Shown here: positions 49,953-59,722 of the stretch, in pieces | How the letters are laid out: each line of letters opens with the position of its first letter | Position numbering within the stretch: the stretch's first letter is position 1 | Assembly: GCA_004009845.1 (NCBI GenBank) | Contig: RMBW01000077.1 | Span: 90,384-154,383 of the forward strand | Reading direction: 5' to 3' | Length of the DNA: 64,000 nt | Source of the DNA: Davidsoniella eucalypti | Lineage: Eukaryota > Ascomycota > Sordariomycetes > Microascales > Ceratocystidaceae | Position numbers and translations under genes: made by a program | Notes under the pieces: generated by a model | What the model saw: the letters and a program-made list of their open reading frames with translations, nothing else | The model's database searches: none | What the model was told of the DNA's origin: nothing

Positions 49953-52311
49953 TCACGAGTTAAACGCTTCTCTCTCGTTAAGTGCGTTTGCTAGTCGTCT
50001 ATAATCCCGAAGCAAATCAAGTACTTCTGACAATCTGATTTCCCCAGGATTTTCTACCTCCATGAAACGCTTGATTGGCGGTGCGATTTTGGGTATTTTC
50101 TTGGCCGGTAAAGCTTGTGCTAAGTCCGGAAATGTCTATTATCCATTGTTAATTAGCAGCTCGAGTTTGCCATAGCCTAATATAATATGATATTATACGT
50201 ATATGTACGATTATCAATTACATTGTGACCATGATGGATATAGATTACGATGCTAACTTACTGTTGCAAGATCTCCTCCTTCAGATGGATGTATCACAGG
50301 AGTCGTGGTAGTCGATGAAGCTTTAGAATCTCTATTTGTTGCTGGTATAGATCGTGGTATAGGAACCGATGATGATGCTGAAGCTTGGCTTTGCTGTGTC
50401 GTCGGCGTAGAGCGTCCGAAGCCCCGGAATGGACCGATGCTAGATAGTCTCGCCATCGGATTCAAGGAAATACCAAGGTTGCGCATGCTCTCAAGCATAG
50501 GTGCGTTAGATGGCGAGGAGCTGAGGATTCCATCCTTGATACTATTACTATCGTTTTTCGACGAATTAACAGTTGACCGACTAGAAGGTCGACGCCCTCC
50601 AATTAAATCTAGCATTTTGTCTTCAAGATGGCGTGACGAAGTGCTCTCAGTGTCATCTGGTGGTGGTGTACTAATCAATTTTCGGGCATCTTCTAAAGTC
50701 TTTGGCACAACAAGGCCATGTCCTGACGCACTAGGCTCACGCAAACGCCCAAAGATGAAATTGTAGCTGTCACCCAGACTTGTTGATATGTTTTTGAGGC
50801 CTTGATCGGCAGTGCTTAGTATCTCAGTCGCAACACTAGCAGCAGGTATAGAGGCAAGATCGCTCAAAGTGCGAGTTCGTGAGGTAGCTTTAAGTCCTGT
50901 TATAATTCCACTGGAGGCATTCGATGGAGATGGAGAAGGGGATCTTGATGCGCCTGTTGCTTTGGTTGTGATATCACTATTACTGCCAGGTGCAGATGTA
51001 GCTTTACCATTTGCTGCATTGCCTGCCGTGACAATAAGGCCAGGTACATATGCTGGTGGAAAAGTGGTTGTCTCATTTAAAGGGCCTGTACCAGCTGTCT
51101 TTGCTGGTCCTGACGGATGTTCATCATCACGAAGCGTCGAAAGATCAACAGTTTCTAGAAATCCGATAGCAGCTTCAAGATTAGTCAAACAATATGCCGC
51201 CTCACCAGTTAGCTTCGCCTCCCAACGGAAACTTTGTATGAAATGCATATCGCTGATGACGTTTAGGTCAACTGGTGGCATCGTTATAAGCGTATATATG
51301 AGCATAGGCAGGATCTCGTCAGCAGACGACGATGATGGATGGAATCGTGCTAATGTTTCAACAATCGATCGATGTGCAGCCTTGATTCTGTTTAACTTGC
51401 CTAGCGGGTATCGACATTCAAACATGGAAGCAAGTTCTCGTCGAGCATCCTCTAACCAAGTCCGGATTTGATTTTCCCGTTCATCTTTGGCTTCCAAGTC
51501 GTTGCTTGCTATATCACCTAGGGCGATTCCCAGATCAGACGGGCTGATACCGACGAGTGCTAAGGCTGCAGCCCGTGATCGTAGTTTGTCATCTGCTGCA
51601 GCGTCTTGTGTGCTACGGTGTCGATATATTTTATCGTATATTCCCTCACAAATCCGACGCTCTACAGCTTCTTCAAGGCGGGTTTTCTTCAATTCTAATG
51701 CCTTTCGGGCTTGTTTCCTAGCTGCTAGTTCTTCGGGCGTCAAAAGTGGTTGGCTTACAGTATCATGGCCTGACGATGATTGACCCTGATCCTTGATAGA
51801 AATGCCTCGCGATGAGAAATGGCGCGCTATGAACGGCTTCGGAGGCAGCACTGAAGACTTGTGGGACTCTAAATCTAGCTCAGTGTTTTGAGATATCGAA
51901 ATGGTCGCAATATGGGTGCTGATATGTGACGATGCTACATTGTAGAAATCCTGAAATAGGTTGTGAAGGCGATCAATAGACGGTGGCGTCGGGTGCACTT
52001 TAGCAGTTAGGGACTCGATGAAGCTATAGAGTTTTGATTAGTAAACATAGCGTATTGATTCAAATGGATCTGAGTTTCAATGCATCTGCAACTAACCTAT
52101 CTGATAAGGTAACAAGTTCAATAGGTAGTTCACCCATATCTATAGATTCGCGAGGCAAATGCGATGCCTTGACATTGCGGGATTCACCTTCAGAAACATC
52201 TTCCTCGATCACGGCATCGGCATCATGCGTTGTTATCGCCTTCGTCTGATCGAGGCTAGAGTAAATATCGGAAGGATTTTCTGTACTGTTTGGGGACGAA
52301 ATAGTTGGCAT
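49953..52311 (-). CDS. VPS9-domain protein, Rab5-type guanine-nucleotide exchange factor
   Basis: About 719 residues in three minus-strand exons: 52311-52097, 52023-50262 and 50135-49953. The first splice joins LSD to SFIESLTAKVHPTPPSIDRL; the last exon adds TFPDLAQALPAKKIPKIAPP and ends near NEREAFNS. A basic/acidic coiled segment with ARKQARKALELKKTRLEEAV precedes the VPS9 domain at about 300-375, marked by SSADEILPMLIYTLITMPP and LTGEAAYCLTNLEAAIGFLE. The Asp/Pro/Tyr residues of this core are those used by Vps9/Rabex-5 to activate Rab5 GTPases in endosomal sorting. Closest yeast comparison is Muk1 or Vps9; a CUE domain is not seen. An in-frame upstream ATG at 52356 is an alternative start. 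Confidence 0.9.
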
Positions 52312-54049
52312 GATGGTGGTAGGGAGCACATCTATTAGTCCTTTTGTTATTATCAAAGAAAGACAAAGAAAGTTATTATTGATGAGTAAATATGGTGATT
52401 ACTATGCATTAACCCTTGTAAGTAATCAAGGGTTGTGTCTCACCAGGGTAGCCGAATTAGCCTTTCTCCATTGTTAAAGTTAACAAATTTTATAGTATTA
52501 GTAAACAAGTAGTTAACTAAACAAGATAATCTAAGGGAAAAAACTCAGGCCTGGGAAAGGCAAAGAAAGAAAGACCGACTATATGCAACCCTAAAACCTG
52601 GGCGAAATAAAGGCACATATATGAATTAAAAAAATAAAAAAAAAGATCTCTGAGGACAAAAGATGAAGTAAGAAGTACAGATGAACCTTGCCTTATCACT
52701 AAAACAGGCAGTAATTATTTTCTTTTTAGCTAAGTAGGTAGTTAAACTAAAATTTGTTCCCTGATTCATTAGAAGAAGGGTCAAGTTTTGGACCATTGGT
52801 ATGTACATACATATACTATAGTTAATGGAACATTAGAAATAAATCGATAACTACAGAAAACAGAGAAATGGTATTAGAGTTAGAAACTACAAGTACGCAG
52901 ATAAAAGGGCTTGTTTTAGACAATACCAATGTAGGAGGGATATAATGGTCCTTGCATCTTCACCAAAAATCTCTTGAATGGCACTGAATTTCTATTGTTC
53001 TTATTAGGTTAAATTTCCGTCAATATGATTAGATATATGAGAGAGATGGCCTAATAACTTCTAGATTTATATAACCAAGTCATACCAAATCATGATATTA
53101 AAGACATCAAGATGTAAAATAGAAAACTCATAATTGCTGGTATTGTTAAAGAGATGGGTGTCGGATCAATGGGCTATTTATATATCCTTATTGAAGACTG
53201 AATTGATGTAGTTAAAACCTATTCGGGACACCGCTTTTTCTAAAAGAAAGACTTTTTCTAAAAGACGTCAAGACAGCTACTGCCAAATCGTAAAATGATG
53301 TTAATGACTGAAAACTACAGGTACTGGCATGTTTATGGATACAAGGACATATTGGTATTAAGAAAGACTAAGAGGAGATTATAGGCAACAAGAAGGGAGG
53401 GAGATGATAGATTTTCATGTATATGATATTGTAATCATGACAATTGATCATTCTATCCATTTTCTGAAGTGAATCACCACGCTCCCAAGAACTCGGGTCT
53501 CGTCGAATTGATGCAGTAGTTCGATGAATGCTTCTGAGAGGTCGGTCTTTAGCATACAAAGAATTCTGCGTTTCGACTTGCGTTGTTGGGAAGTTTTTTC
53601 TGACTTATAAGTTGTTGTTATGCTGATGGAAGTGGTGCAATAGATCGTCCTATTGATTACAGAATAGATGTGCTATTTTAATCTCCTTACTCGCTCGAGT
53701 CCTCTAACTACTAATGATACTGGATTGACTACTTGGGCTACTTATATTGATGGTGGTGAGAGTTATCCCTGTGTTTCCCGATAGGCATAGTAGACATCAC
53801 CATATGTATTCGCCAAGCCCCTGCGTTGATTAAGAGGATTGATTACCGTTTTTCTTTACTACAGTTTGTTGCAACCGATATTGGCCTTGGCCTTGGCTGT
53901 CTTTGTTTATGAATTTGTTCTTTAATTTTAACAGGTATTACTTTATAAATGCATCAAGTCCCCCTCAAAAAGAGAAATTTATAATCAACTAACTAGTTAT
54001 CAAAATTAGTTATGTAAACCACCCTACCTCGTATAAAGACATTTACTCA
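52312..54049. other. AT-rich gene-free region
   Basis: No frame has gene-like features. AT content rises compared with the housekeeping block, consistent with entry into decayed accessory DNA. A short repeat, CTTTTTCTAAAAGA, occurs twice at about 53234-53264. Confidence 0.4.
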
Positions 54050-54588
54050 GAAGTATCATATCCGCATCTTTTCAGACCTTGGTCTGACTTCCCAAGAGTC
54101 CACGAGAAGAAGTTCAATGAGTGTCAATCCCTTTTTGGACAGCAACCTTTATTCAAAAACTTTGAAAGAACTGCTGCTGTCCAGTCCAACATTTCTATGG
54201 ATTTCCAATCGTGTGAGAAGAGTGTCGTGATTTTTCAAGATCTGTTATTGAGGATGATGTTCGGGATGCTACAAATATCTACCTGCAACATAAAGGTCAC
54301 GATGAGACCACAGAAGCCTACGACAATGTTGAAATAGTCACATTCAACCCTAATGCCCGATATGCCACAGATCTTCGACGTGACGAGAGAGTGTTGGACG
54401 AACAGGCCAGCTGGGCTGAGATGGAACAGCTTCAGACCCAAGCTTCACTGGATTCTCAGCTTGAGGTTATGCTAGAACCTCATGCCCAGGATTTGCTATG
54501 GGAAGCTTCATATGAGTCTACTCAGTCTTCACACGAGCTAGAAAGTATGAGTGTTGCTAGCAAATTGGAGGGACCAGAAAAACAATGA
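54050..54588 (+). pseudogene. Unrecognised coding remnant, convergent with the OrsD-like pseudogene
   Basis: Reading one frame gives SYPHLFRPWSDFPRVHEKKF and FNECQSLFGQQPLFKNFE up to about 54220. A shift of one frame near 54230 continues with SRSVIEDDVRDATNIYLQHK, then NVEIVTFNPNARYATDLRRD and a Gln/Ser-rich end before the stop at 54586-54588. Composition and joined motifs look coding rather than random, yet no intact start or domain is present. It ends 54 bases from the stop of the OrsD-like wreck on the opposite strand. I do not recognise the family. Confidence 0.5.
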
Positions 54589-54642
54589 AAAATAACCAGA
54601 TGCCAAGAAAAAGAATGAGTGACAAATCACCTATGACTAAGT

Positions 54643-55860
54643 TCAATCTGAGCGACCATTCGCCTCTGCGAAGATTTTCCAAGCTAAGGTATCCTTAACG
54701 TGAATGAGGGGTTCCCAGGTAGCGTCTTCGTAACCTAACCACTTGACTAACGCCTGCTCTGCTCGTCGATTTTTACGTAGTCGGCCGTCTTCTATAGTTT
54801 CGTCTTCGTCGTTATGATCTTCGTTCCGATGATATCTAACATGATTTCGTTTGATGTTGATGCTCTTCTCGAGCTCCTGTACGACAGTGCACAGCAGATT
54901 CCACTGCTCATCCGTGAAATTAACAGCCAATTGCTTCATGGTCCAATGCGGTGTGCTCGCCAGCACAAGCCCAAGTATCGTTGTCCCACAGTTCGGTATT
55001 TGGCCATCGACGCTTCTTTGCCTTTCAATCCAAATGGCATTCTGTTGGGGGTAGTAGTCATGATACTGCCGAGCCATTGAAGTGTTTCGGTTGGCACGCT
55101 ATCTAATCGCCAGCTGCATCGTTGGACCTCACGATCAAAGCTCTCCCCAAGACGAAGCAGCATATTCCTTTCATACACAGCCTGTTCGGTTTGTTGATGG
55201 ATTTGCTGGGCTTTAGCATTCTTGGCTTGAATCCATTCCGCAGCCTCATGGACTTTTATCAAATCACGCGACTCAAAGTGCTTTACCCATTGTAGCCTCT
55301 TCACCCATGACGAGTCCCGGTCCATATCTTCTTTCAGGTCTCCTTTTCGAAGTCGTTCGGCATCTGCAGAAGCTAGCTTGGCCTCGCAATTGGCCAACAT
55401 GAGCCCCATTGGGTTGGTGCTTGTCTGTTTAGCTAACTCGGTGTCGAAATTGGCTGCACCATCGCTGACAATCCAGTATCGGGCAAGGTTCCGGTCCATC
55501 CAAGTCTGTAACAGTACAGTCTTTGACTTGGGGTCTAGAGATGTATGCCCTACGTCTCTCCAGTGGCGAGTGATATTGTCCTTGCATGTTGTAAGATATC
55601 GGCACATAGAACAACTGTATCCGTGGCGGACAGCAAGTCGTTTGATAGCTGGACTTCCATCGGGGGGGGGGAGCATGCACTTTTGGATCAGCTAAATCTT
55701 GAGTGCCATAGTAATCGATGATATTTTTAATAGTCTCTCCTTTTACTTTGTGTTTGTCACGAAAGTGTGTTTCGATGCTCTTTCCTGGGCGAATTGCTGC
55801 CTTACACGGGAGGCAAATAAGTAGTTGATGTTCTTTGTTAAGCTCAACAAAGTCTTCCAT
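54643..55860 (-). pseudogene. OrsD/DUF3505-like zinc-finger pseudogene with chromodomain-like tail
   Basis: The first part (from ATG at 55860) reads LLICLPCKAAIRPGKSIETH and FRDKHKVKGETIKNIIDYYG, the N-terminal zinc-binding motif of OrsD-type (DUF3505) proteins. At a run of ten C (minus strand, 55671-55662) the frame shifts; the next frame continues DGSPAIKRLAVRHGYSCSMC and YLTTCKDNITRHWRDVGH, the second family motif. A further shift near 54936-55000 joins to WTMKQLAVNFTDEQW, and the tail has ALVKWLGYEDATWEPLIHV, the second half of a chromodomain. Function of the family is unclear (it includes OrsD beside the orsellinic acid cluster). Two frame breaks argue for a pseudogene. Confidence 0.72.
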
Positions 55861-56843
55861 GACTTCCGACGATTTAAAATCGAGTGTAAATAATGTAGTG
55901 AAATAAGGAGAGATATGACTATATCAAGACAGAAATATTAGTGCTTAGTTAAAATTATAGTGAATCAAGATCGTAACGCATAGGTTAGTTTGAGGACTAA
56001 GAAGTGATGTATTTTGAGCTTGTTGTTGATTGTTGTTAATTGCGGTTCATTGTATGAGCTTACAAAACACCAACCCTCTTCGTAACCCTGTCGAATAGTA
56101 GACACCAATGATCAATGGTTCTCCGCCTATCAAATGGTCGACATTGAGCTTCTCCTTGAGTCGCTCCCTCACAATGAAAACACATTGGGTTTCCTCTGTG
56201 TTTTCCAACAACCCACCAGGGGGACGGCTGTGAAGAAAGTTTAGCTTAATGCTGCTTGACCTCCTCCCGATCCTCCGACACCGACCTCGCGATAGTTGTC
56301 TCCTTGAGCATCTCCCTCGCACCCTGAGCACTTGGTCTTTTCCTTTGTGTCTCAAAAATAAATAAATAAATAAATGGTCGACATTTCTGGAATAGACCAA
56401 TGGAAGCAGTAAACAGCAGATGGCTTAATGTTGACACCGCAGAGACAGCGCGTTTTGGTAGAACGCTATCACGACGCGTCGAGACACGGCATCAACATCT
56501 GTGGATGGCGCCGGCCTATGTTTACTGCCAAACTCGGGCAGAAATCCTACTAGGCCACCCACATCCTTCTTAAAGTGACTGCCTTAGGCGAGTCGGGAAG
56601 TGGCCAAACAACGCGTCAGTAAACATAAGATTAGTTAGCAACTGATCGGGCTCAGTTTCCAACAACTCGGGGTGCATATAAGCCTCTATTTCCTCCCATT
56701 CAATCTTGGAAATTTCATTTCTCTTTCTTCTTTCCCTTTCCCACCATTGCTCCGAAAAACCAACCCAACATTGAACCAAACCCAATTATCACGAAATCAA
56801 AACCGCAACTACCAAACCACCAAGACCACCTACCTACTTTACA
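55861..56843. other. Upstream of the OrsD-like pseudogene; possible decayed coding patch
   Basis: On the minus strand about 56240-56050 reads FLHSRPPGGLLENTEETQCV then LIGGEPLIIGVYYSTGLRRG, which looks coding-like, but it has no start or domain I recognise. An AAAT/TAAA microsatellite lies at 56355-56374. From about 56660 to 56840 the plus strand is C/T/A-rich and probably the promoter of the next ORF. Confidence 0.35.
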
Positions 56844-57641
56844 ATGTCTATCCCGATAGAATCAAACATGCTTACCGGAGCCTCCATCGCTGAACAGATT
56901 GTCGATGCGGTTCCTGCCGTAGCTTTCCTGACGACCGCCGGCGAAACTGCCCTAGCAAACGCGTATGAAGGCGGCATTGACAACGATGGCAACGATGAGA
57001 GCCCCGATACTCGTTCCCCTTCGGCACACTGGAGACCCTCCAGCGAAGTTACTGTTGCTACTGAGACGAACGAAGAACTAGGAGAGAAGCGCGATGAAGA
57101 TGAAGCCACTGCAAACGAAGAAGAAGCGGAACACTGGACTGACCAATTTACCCCAGGTTTTGAATTGCCTGATACTTCTACGCGAACAGAAGAGCGGATA
57201 CTTGCTGAGAATGCCGAGATTCTGAGAAAGATAGAAGCTGGCGAAGACGAGCCGATCGATATTACCTTCGACATCGACGACGTGATGCCTAGATTTGGAG
57301 AATCTGAGACTCTCAACCTTGACTCTCACGAAGAACCCTCATTGATCGTAGCTGACATGTCTGTTTTAGAAGAGACCGTCCAAGAAGATGATTAGTTTCC
57401 CGCTTCTGCCGCCGGTCCCTCTACTGCAAAGTCAGACAAACTCCACTGGAGCCCTAGTCTGTCCGACACGATCCTCGGTTTGTATGATACAGAAGATAAA
57501 GCGGAGATGTCCAATATGCCAGTGTCTGAGGAATACTTCGAAGAAGAAGAATTTGAAAGCACAGTGATTGATGAAGCAACGGAAGATGCAGACGACGAGT
57601 CACATTGTCTCTTCTTTATACTCGGGCGAGGAATTTTGTGA
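56844..57641 (+). pseudogene. Acidic ORF interrupted by an in-frame TAG
   Basis: An ATG-started frame encodes 183 residues (MSIPIESNMLTGASIAEQIV; central ETNEELGEKRDEDEATANEE; end EETVQEDD) and stops at TAG 57393-57395. The same frame then stays open for about 81 codons with the same acidic style (SVIDEA-like: EEYFEEEEFESTVIDEATED) to TGA 57639-57641. Options: a nonsense mutation in a decaying gene, stop readthrough, or a 48-nt in-frame intron (GT at 57348, AG ending the TAG) that would remove the stop. Nearby, another frame past 57606 has Cys/Glu-rich sequence, suggesting a further frameshift. No family recognised. Confidence 0.45.
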
Positions 57642-58426
57642 ACTTGAAGGGTGTGAAAACACCTCTTCCTGTGAACAGATATCCTAAGTATATCGGGAGT
57701 TGATGGATAAAGCCATCTCTCCAGCAAACCTTTGAGAGAGAGGAGATGTGATTTTTTCTATGGTCTCTAACCTATGTGGGAGTTGATGGGCCAAACTGTC
57801 TCTCCCAAACACCACAAATTAGGTATTTATTTAGTCACAACGCTTTTTGTATCAGATTTACGGGTTTTGGAGACGCAGCTACGCAAGTAAGAAGGAAGAC
57901 CTAGAAGAAGGTTTTCCACTAGGCACTGGCTGGAACATCTCAGTGCATATATTGACAATCGTCATAAGACCTCTACTCTCTGTTACTTCTTGATGGTCAC
58001 ACTTCACACAAGTCTTTATCTTGAAATGCTAGCACTTCAGCATCTAGGCTAGTATCTATTGTTGTCTTTTTTTCAACATCTATGGTAATGAATGACTCTA
58101 CAAGAAGAGTAAAGGTTTTGCTTAGAGCTCTTGTGTTACCGTCTTCTTTTTGATATCCACTTTCTCTTCAACCCATCTCTATAGGCTATATCTATTGTAA
58201 TGTTTCGTCAACTAGCAATCCAGTTGCACATGCTCCTGCTCGTCTTGACATGTGATGATGGAAAGAAGGTGGAAGTTATGAACACATCGTGATGGTGCTT
58301 GCACAACCAATATAAAAAAGTAAGATAGTGTGACAGCTTCATCAACATACAACCAGACAAAAAACGCAAAAATAAATGTCCCATTTAAGGTTCGATATTC
58401 AAGCTGAACTGGGTCACCGGGAATTG
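57642..58426. other. Spacer before the tRNA gene
   Basis: No coding signal on either strand. I specifically looked on the minus strand for the missing part of the GNAT gene and did not see it. Confidence 0.4.
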
Positions 58427-58506
58427 AGCCCGATGCGGGGGTCGAACCCGCAGCCTTAAGATTCCAAGCTAAGAGTCTTACGCTCTACCGATTGAGCTAA
58501 CCGGGC
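58427..58506 (-). tRNA. tRNA-Lys (anticodon CTT) with a short intron
   Basis: The minus strand folds as a full cloverleaf: acceptor GCCCGGT pairs with ATCGGGC (one G-T), the D-arm has TAGCTCAATCGGTAGAGC with the A box, and the T-arm has GCGGGTTCGACCCCCGC with the B box. The anticodon stem TAAGA/TCTTA encloses CTCTTA-A, giving anticodon CTT after removal of about 7 nt (GCTTGGA) one base 3' of the anticodon, the canonical intron site. Length is 80 with and 73 without the intron, excluding CCA. Confidence 0.92.
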
Positions 58507-58529
58507 GGGGTTTTTTTCTTGAAATGTGA

Positions 58530-59350
58530 TTGTCAGGACCGTCTGTGAAAGAACGGCGCGGAGGCTCCGGGCCGGCGCGGGACTCGCGTATATCTCCCTT
58601 GCTTCCGCCCACAGATGGAAAAAAGCACAGCCGACTTCAAGTCATGGATAGCGGAGTGCAAGCCGAGAAAGCACCTTGGGGTTCGTTTTGAAACAAAGAC
58701 TGTCTACAAGGTGGACTGGTTTAAAGACCAGCACAGATCTACGGTGGGACGGATCCTAACTGCCCGGACAGGCCATGGCGACTTTGCGGAGTACCATGAC
58801 CGGTTCGAACATACGGATGCGGAAAGAAACTGTCCACTGTGCCATCAACGGAAGGAACCTTTCCATCCCTGGGCGTGCCCCAGAAATAAGAGACCACTCC
58901 GGACCAGCTTTGTCAAAAAGCTACTTAGGAAAGAGAGCTCATGCAAGTATCTTGCCAAGAGATTAGAGGTGAAATGGAGGCACTACAGAGTCCATGCGCC
59001 TAGAGAAGAAGCCCCATCAGTGGGCCAGACAAGTACAGCGGAGGGGGAGGTGACTGAGGAGGAGATGGTGTAATTTTTGTTTTTGTGTTTCTTGTTTTAT
59101 TTGCCTTACTGTTCTATGTTTTTGTTTTCATGTTTTACTACTCTTTCTTTTGTTTTGTATTTGTTTTTGCTGCTCTTAGTGGAGTTATGGACAACTAGTT
59201 CTTCGGGCTAGGGGACGGTGTCATCCCGCACATAAAAAGCTATTGGGTTTATCGAGCGGAAGACGTTAAATATCTGTCCGGTAACCAATCCGGCGTCGTA
59301 TGATCTTAGTGATTTAGGTAGACGTTAAATATAATCAAATCAAATCAAAT
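58530..59350 (+). mobile_element. 5'-truncated LINE (Tad-like) copy A
   Basis: A GC-rich segment beginning close to the tRNA 5' end encodes the C-terminus of a LINE polyprotein, followed by a T-rich 3' untranslated region. It finishes with a conserved end (CTGTCCGGTAACCAATCCGG from 59274, then TTAGTGATTTAGGTAGACGT) and a simple ATCAA repeat tail to about 59350. Such tails mark target-primed reverse transcription. The 5' boundary is approximate; no target-site duplication was identified. Confidence 0.75.
58615..59073 (+). pseudogene. C-terminal fragment of a LINE reverse transcriptase polyprotein
   Basis: Open frame of 152 codons, almost certainly 5'-truncated; the ATG is probably not the real start. 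RILTARTGHGDFAEYHDRF and CPLCHQRKEPFHPWACP match the zinc-binding C-terminal region downstream of the RNase H domain in fungal Tad-type LINEs. The reverse transcriptase, RNase H and endonuclease domains are missing, so it cannot move on its own. Confidence 0.75.
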
Positions 59351-59722
59351 ACGAGTGGATTTCGGAGTAGGATGCGGTGCGTGTGGGAATGGAACAATAC
59401 AAATAGTTCCAACAGGTTTTGGTGATTTAGGCGTAGAATCATCGTCAGAAGAGGATGGCGGGGTAGCTTATGCTACAAATTGGTAGCTTCGAGCATCATC
59501 GGCATCGAATTCATTCTCGACGGGAACCTTTTGCTCTACGACGAAGACGTCGTTACGGACAACCATGGCATCGTGGAAAAGCTGGGGTATGGTTGGCTGG
59601 GCTTCCTTCGTGGCAGGAAGAGTACGAAAGTATTTGCTGACGTCCGTCGGAGCGAGGAAAGAGACAGTGATTTCTGGTTCAACAGCCGTGTTTGGTTTCG
59701 TGCAGAGCTTATATATAGAGAT
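59351..59722 (-). pseudogene. GNAT-family acetyltransferase fragment, cut at a LINE tail and carrying a nonsense codon
   Basis: On the minus strand the sequence reads EPEITVSFLAPTDVSKYFRT, MVVRNDVFVVEQKVPVENEF, DADDARSYQFVA, a stop (TAA, complement of 59468-59470), then ATPPSSSDDDSTPKSPKPVG and TICIVPFPHAPHPTPKSTR. This is the N-terminal half of the fungal GNAT proteins whose usual text is DADDARSWHWVAY followed by GTIRLVPPPHAPHP. The stop falls at the tyrosine of VAY (TAT or TAC to TAA). The homology ends exactly where the LINE A ATCAA tail starts; the catalytic acetyl-CoA site half is absent from the window. No start codon is visible, so an upstream exon is also missing or hidden by an intron. 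Confidence 0.7.

Noticed and set aside
50812..51471. 219-residue plus-strand frame
   Set aside because: Antisense of the VPS9-domain gene, which has clear motifs and matching splice sites.
56834..57316. 160-residue minus-strand Ser-rich frame
   Set aside because: Antisense of the acidic ORF; Ser-rich reading is the expected mirror of Asp/Glu codons.
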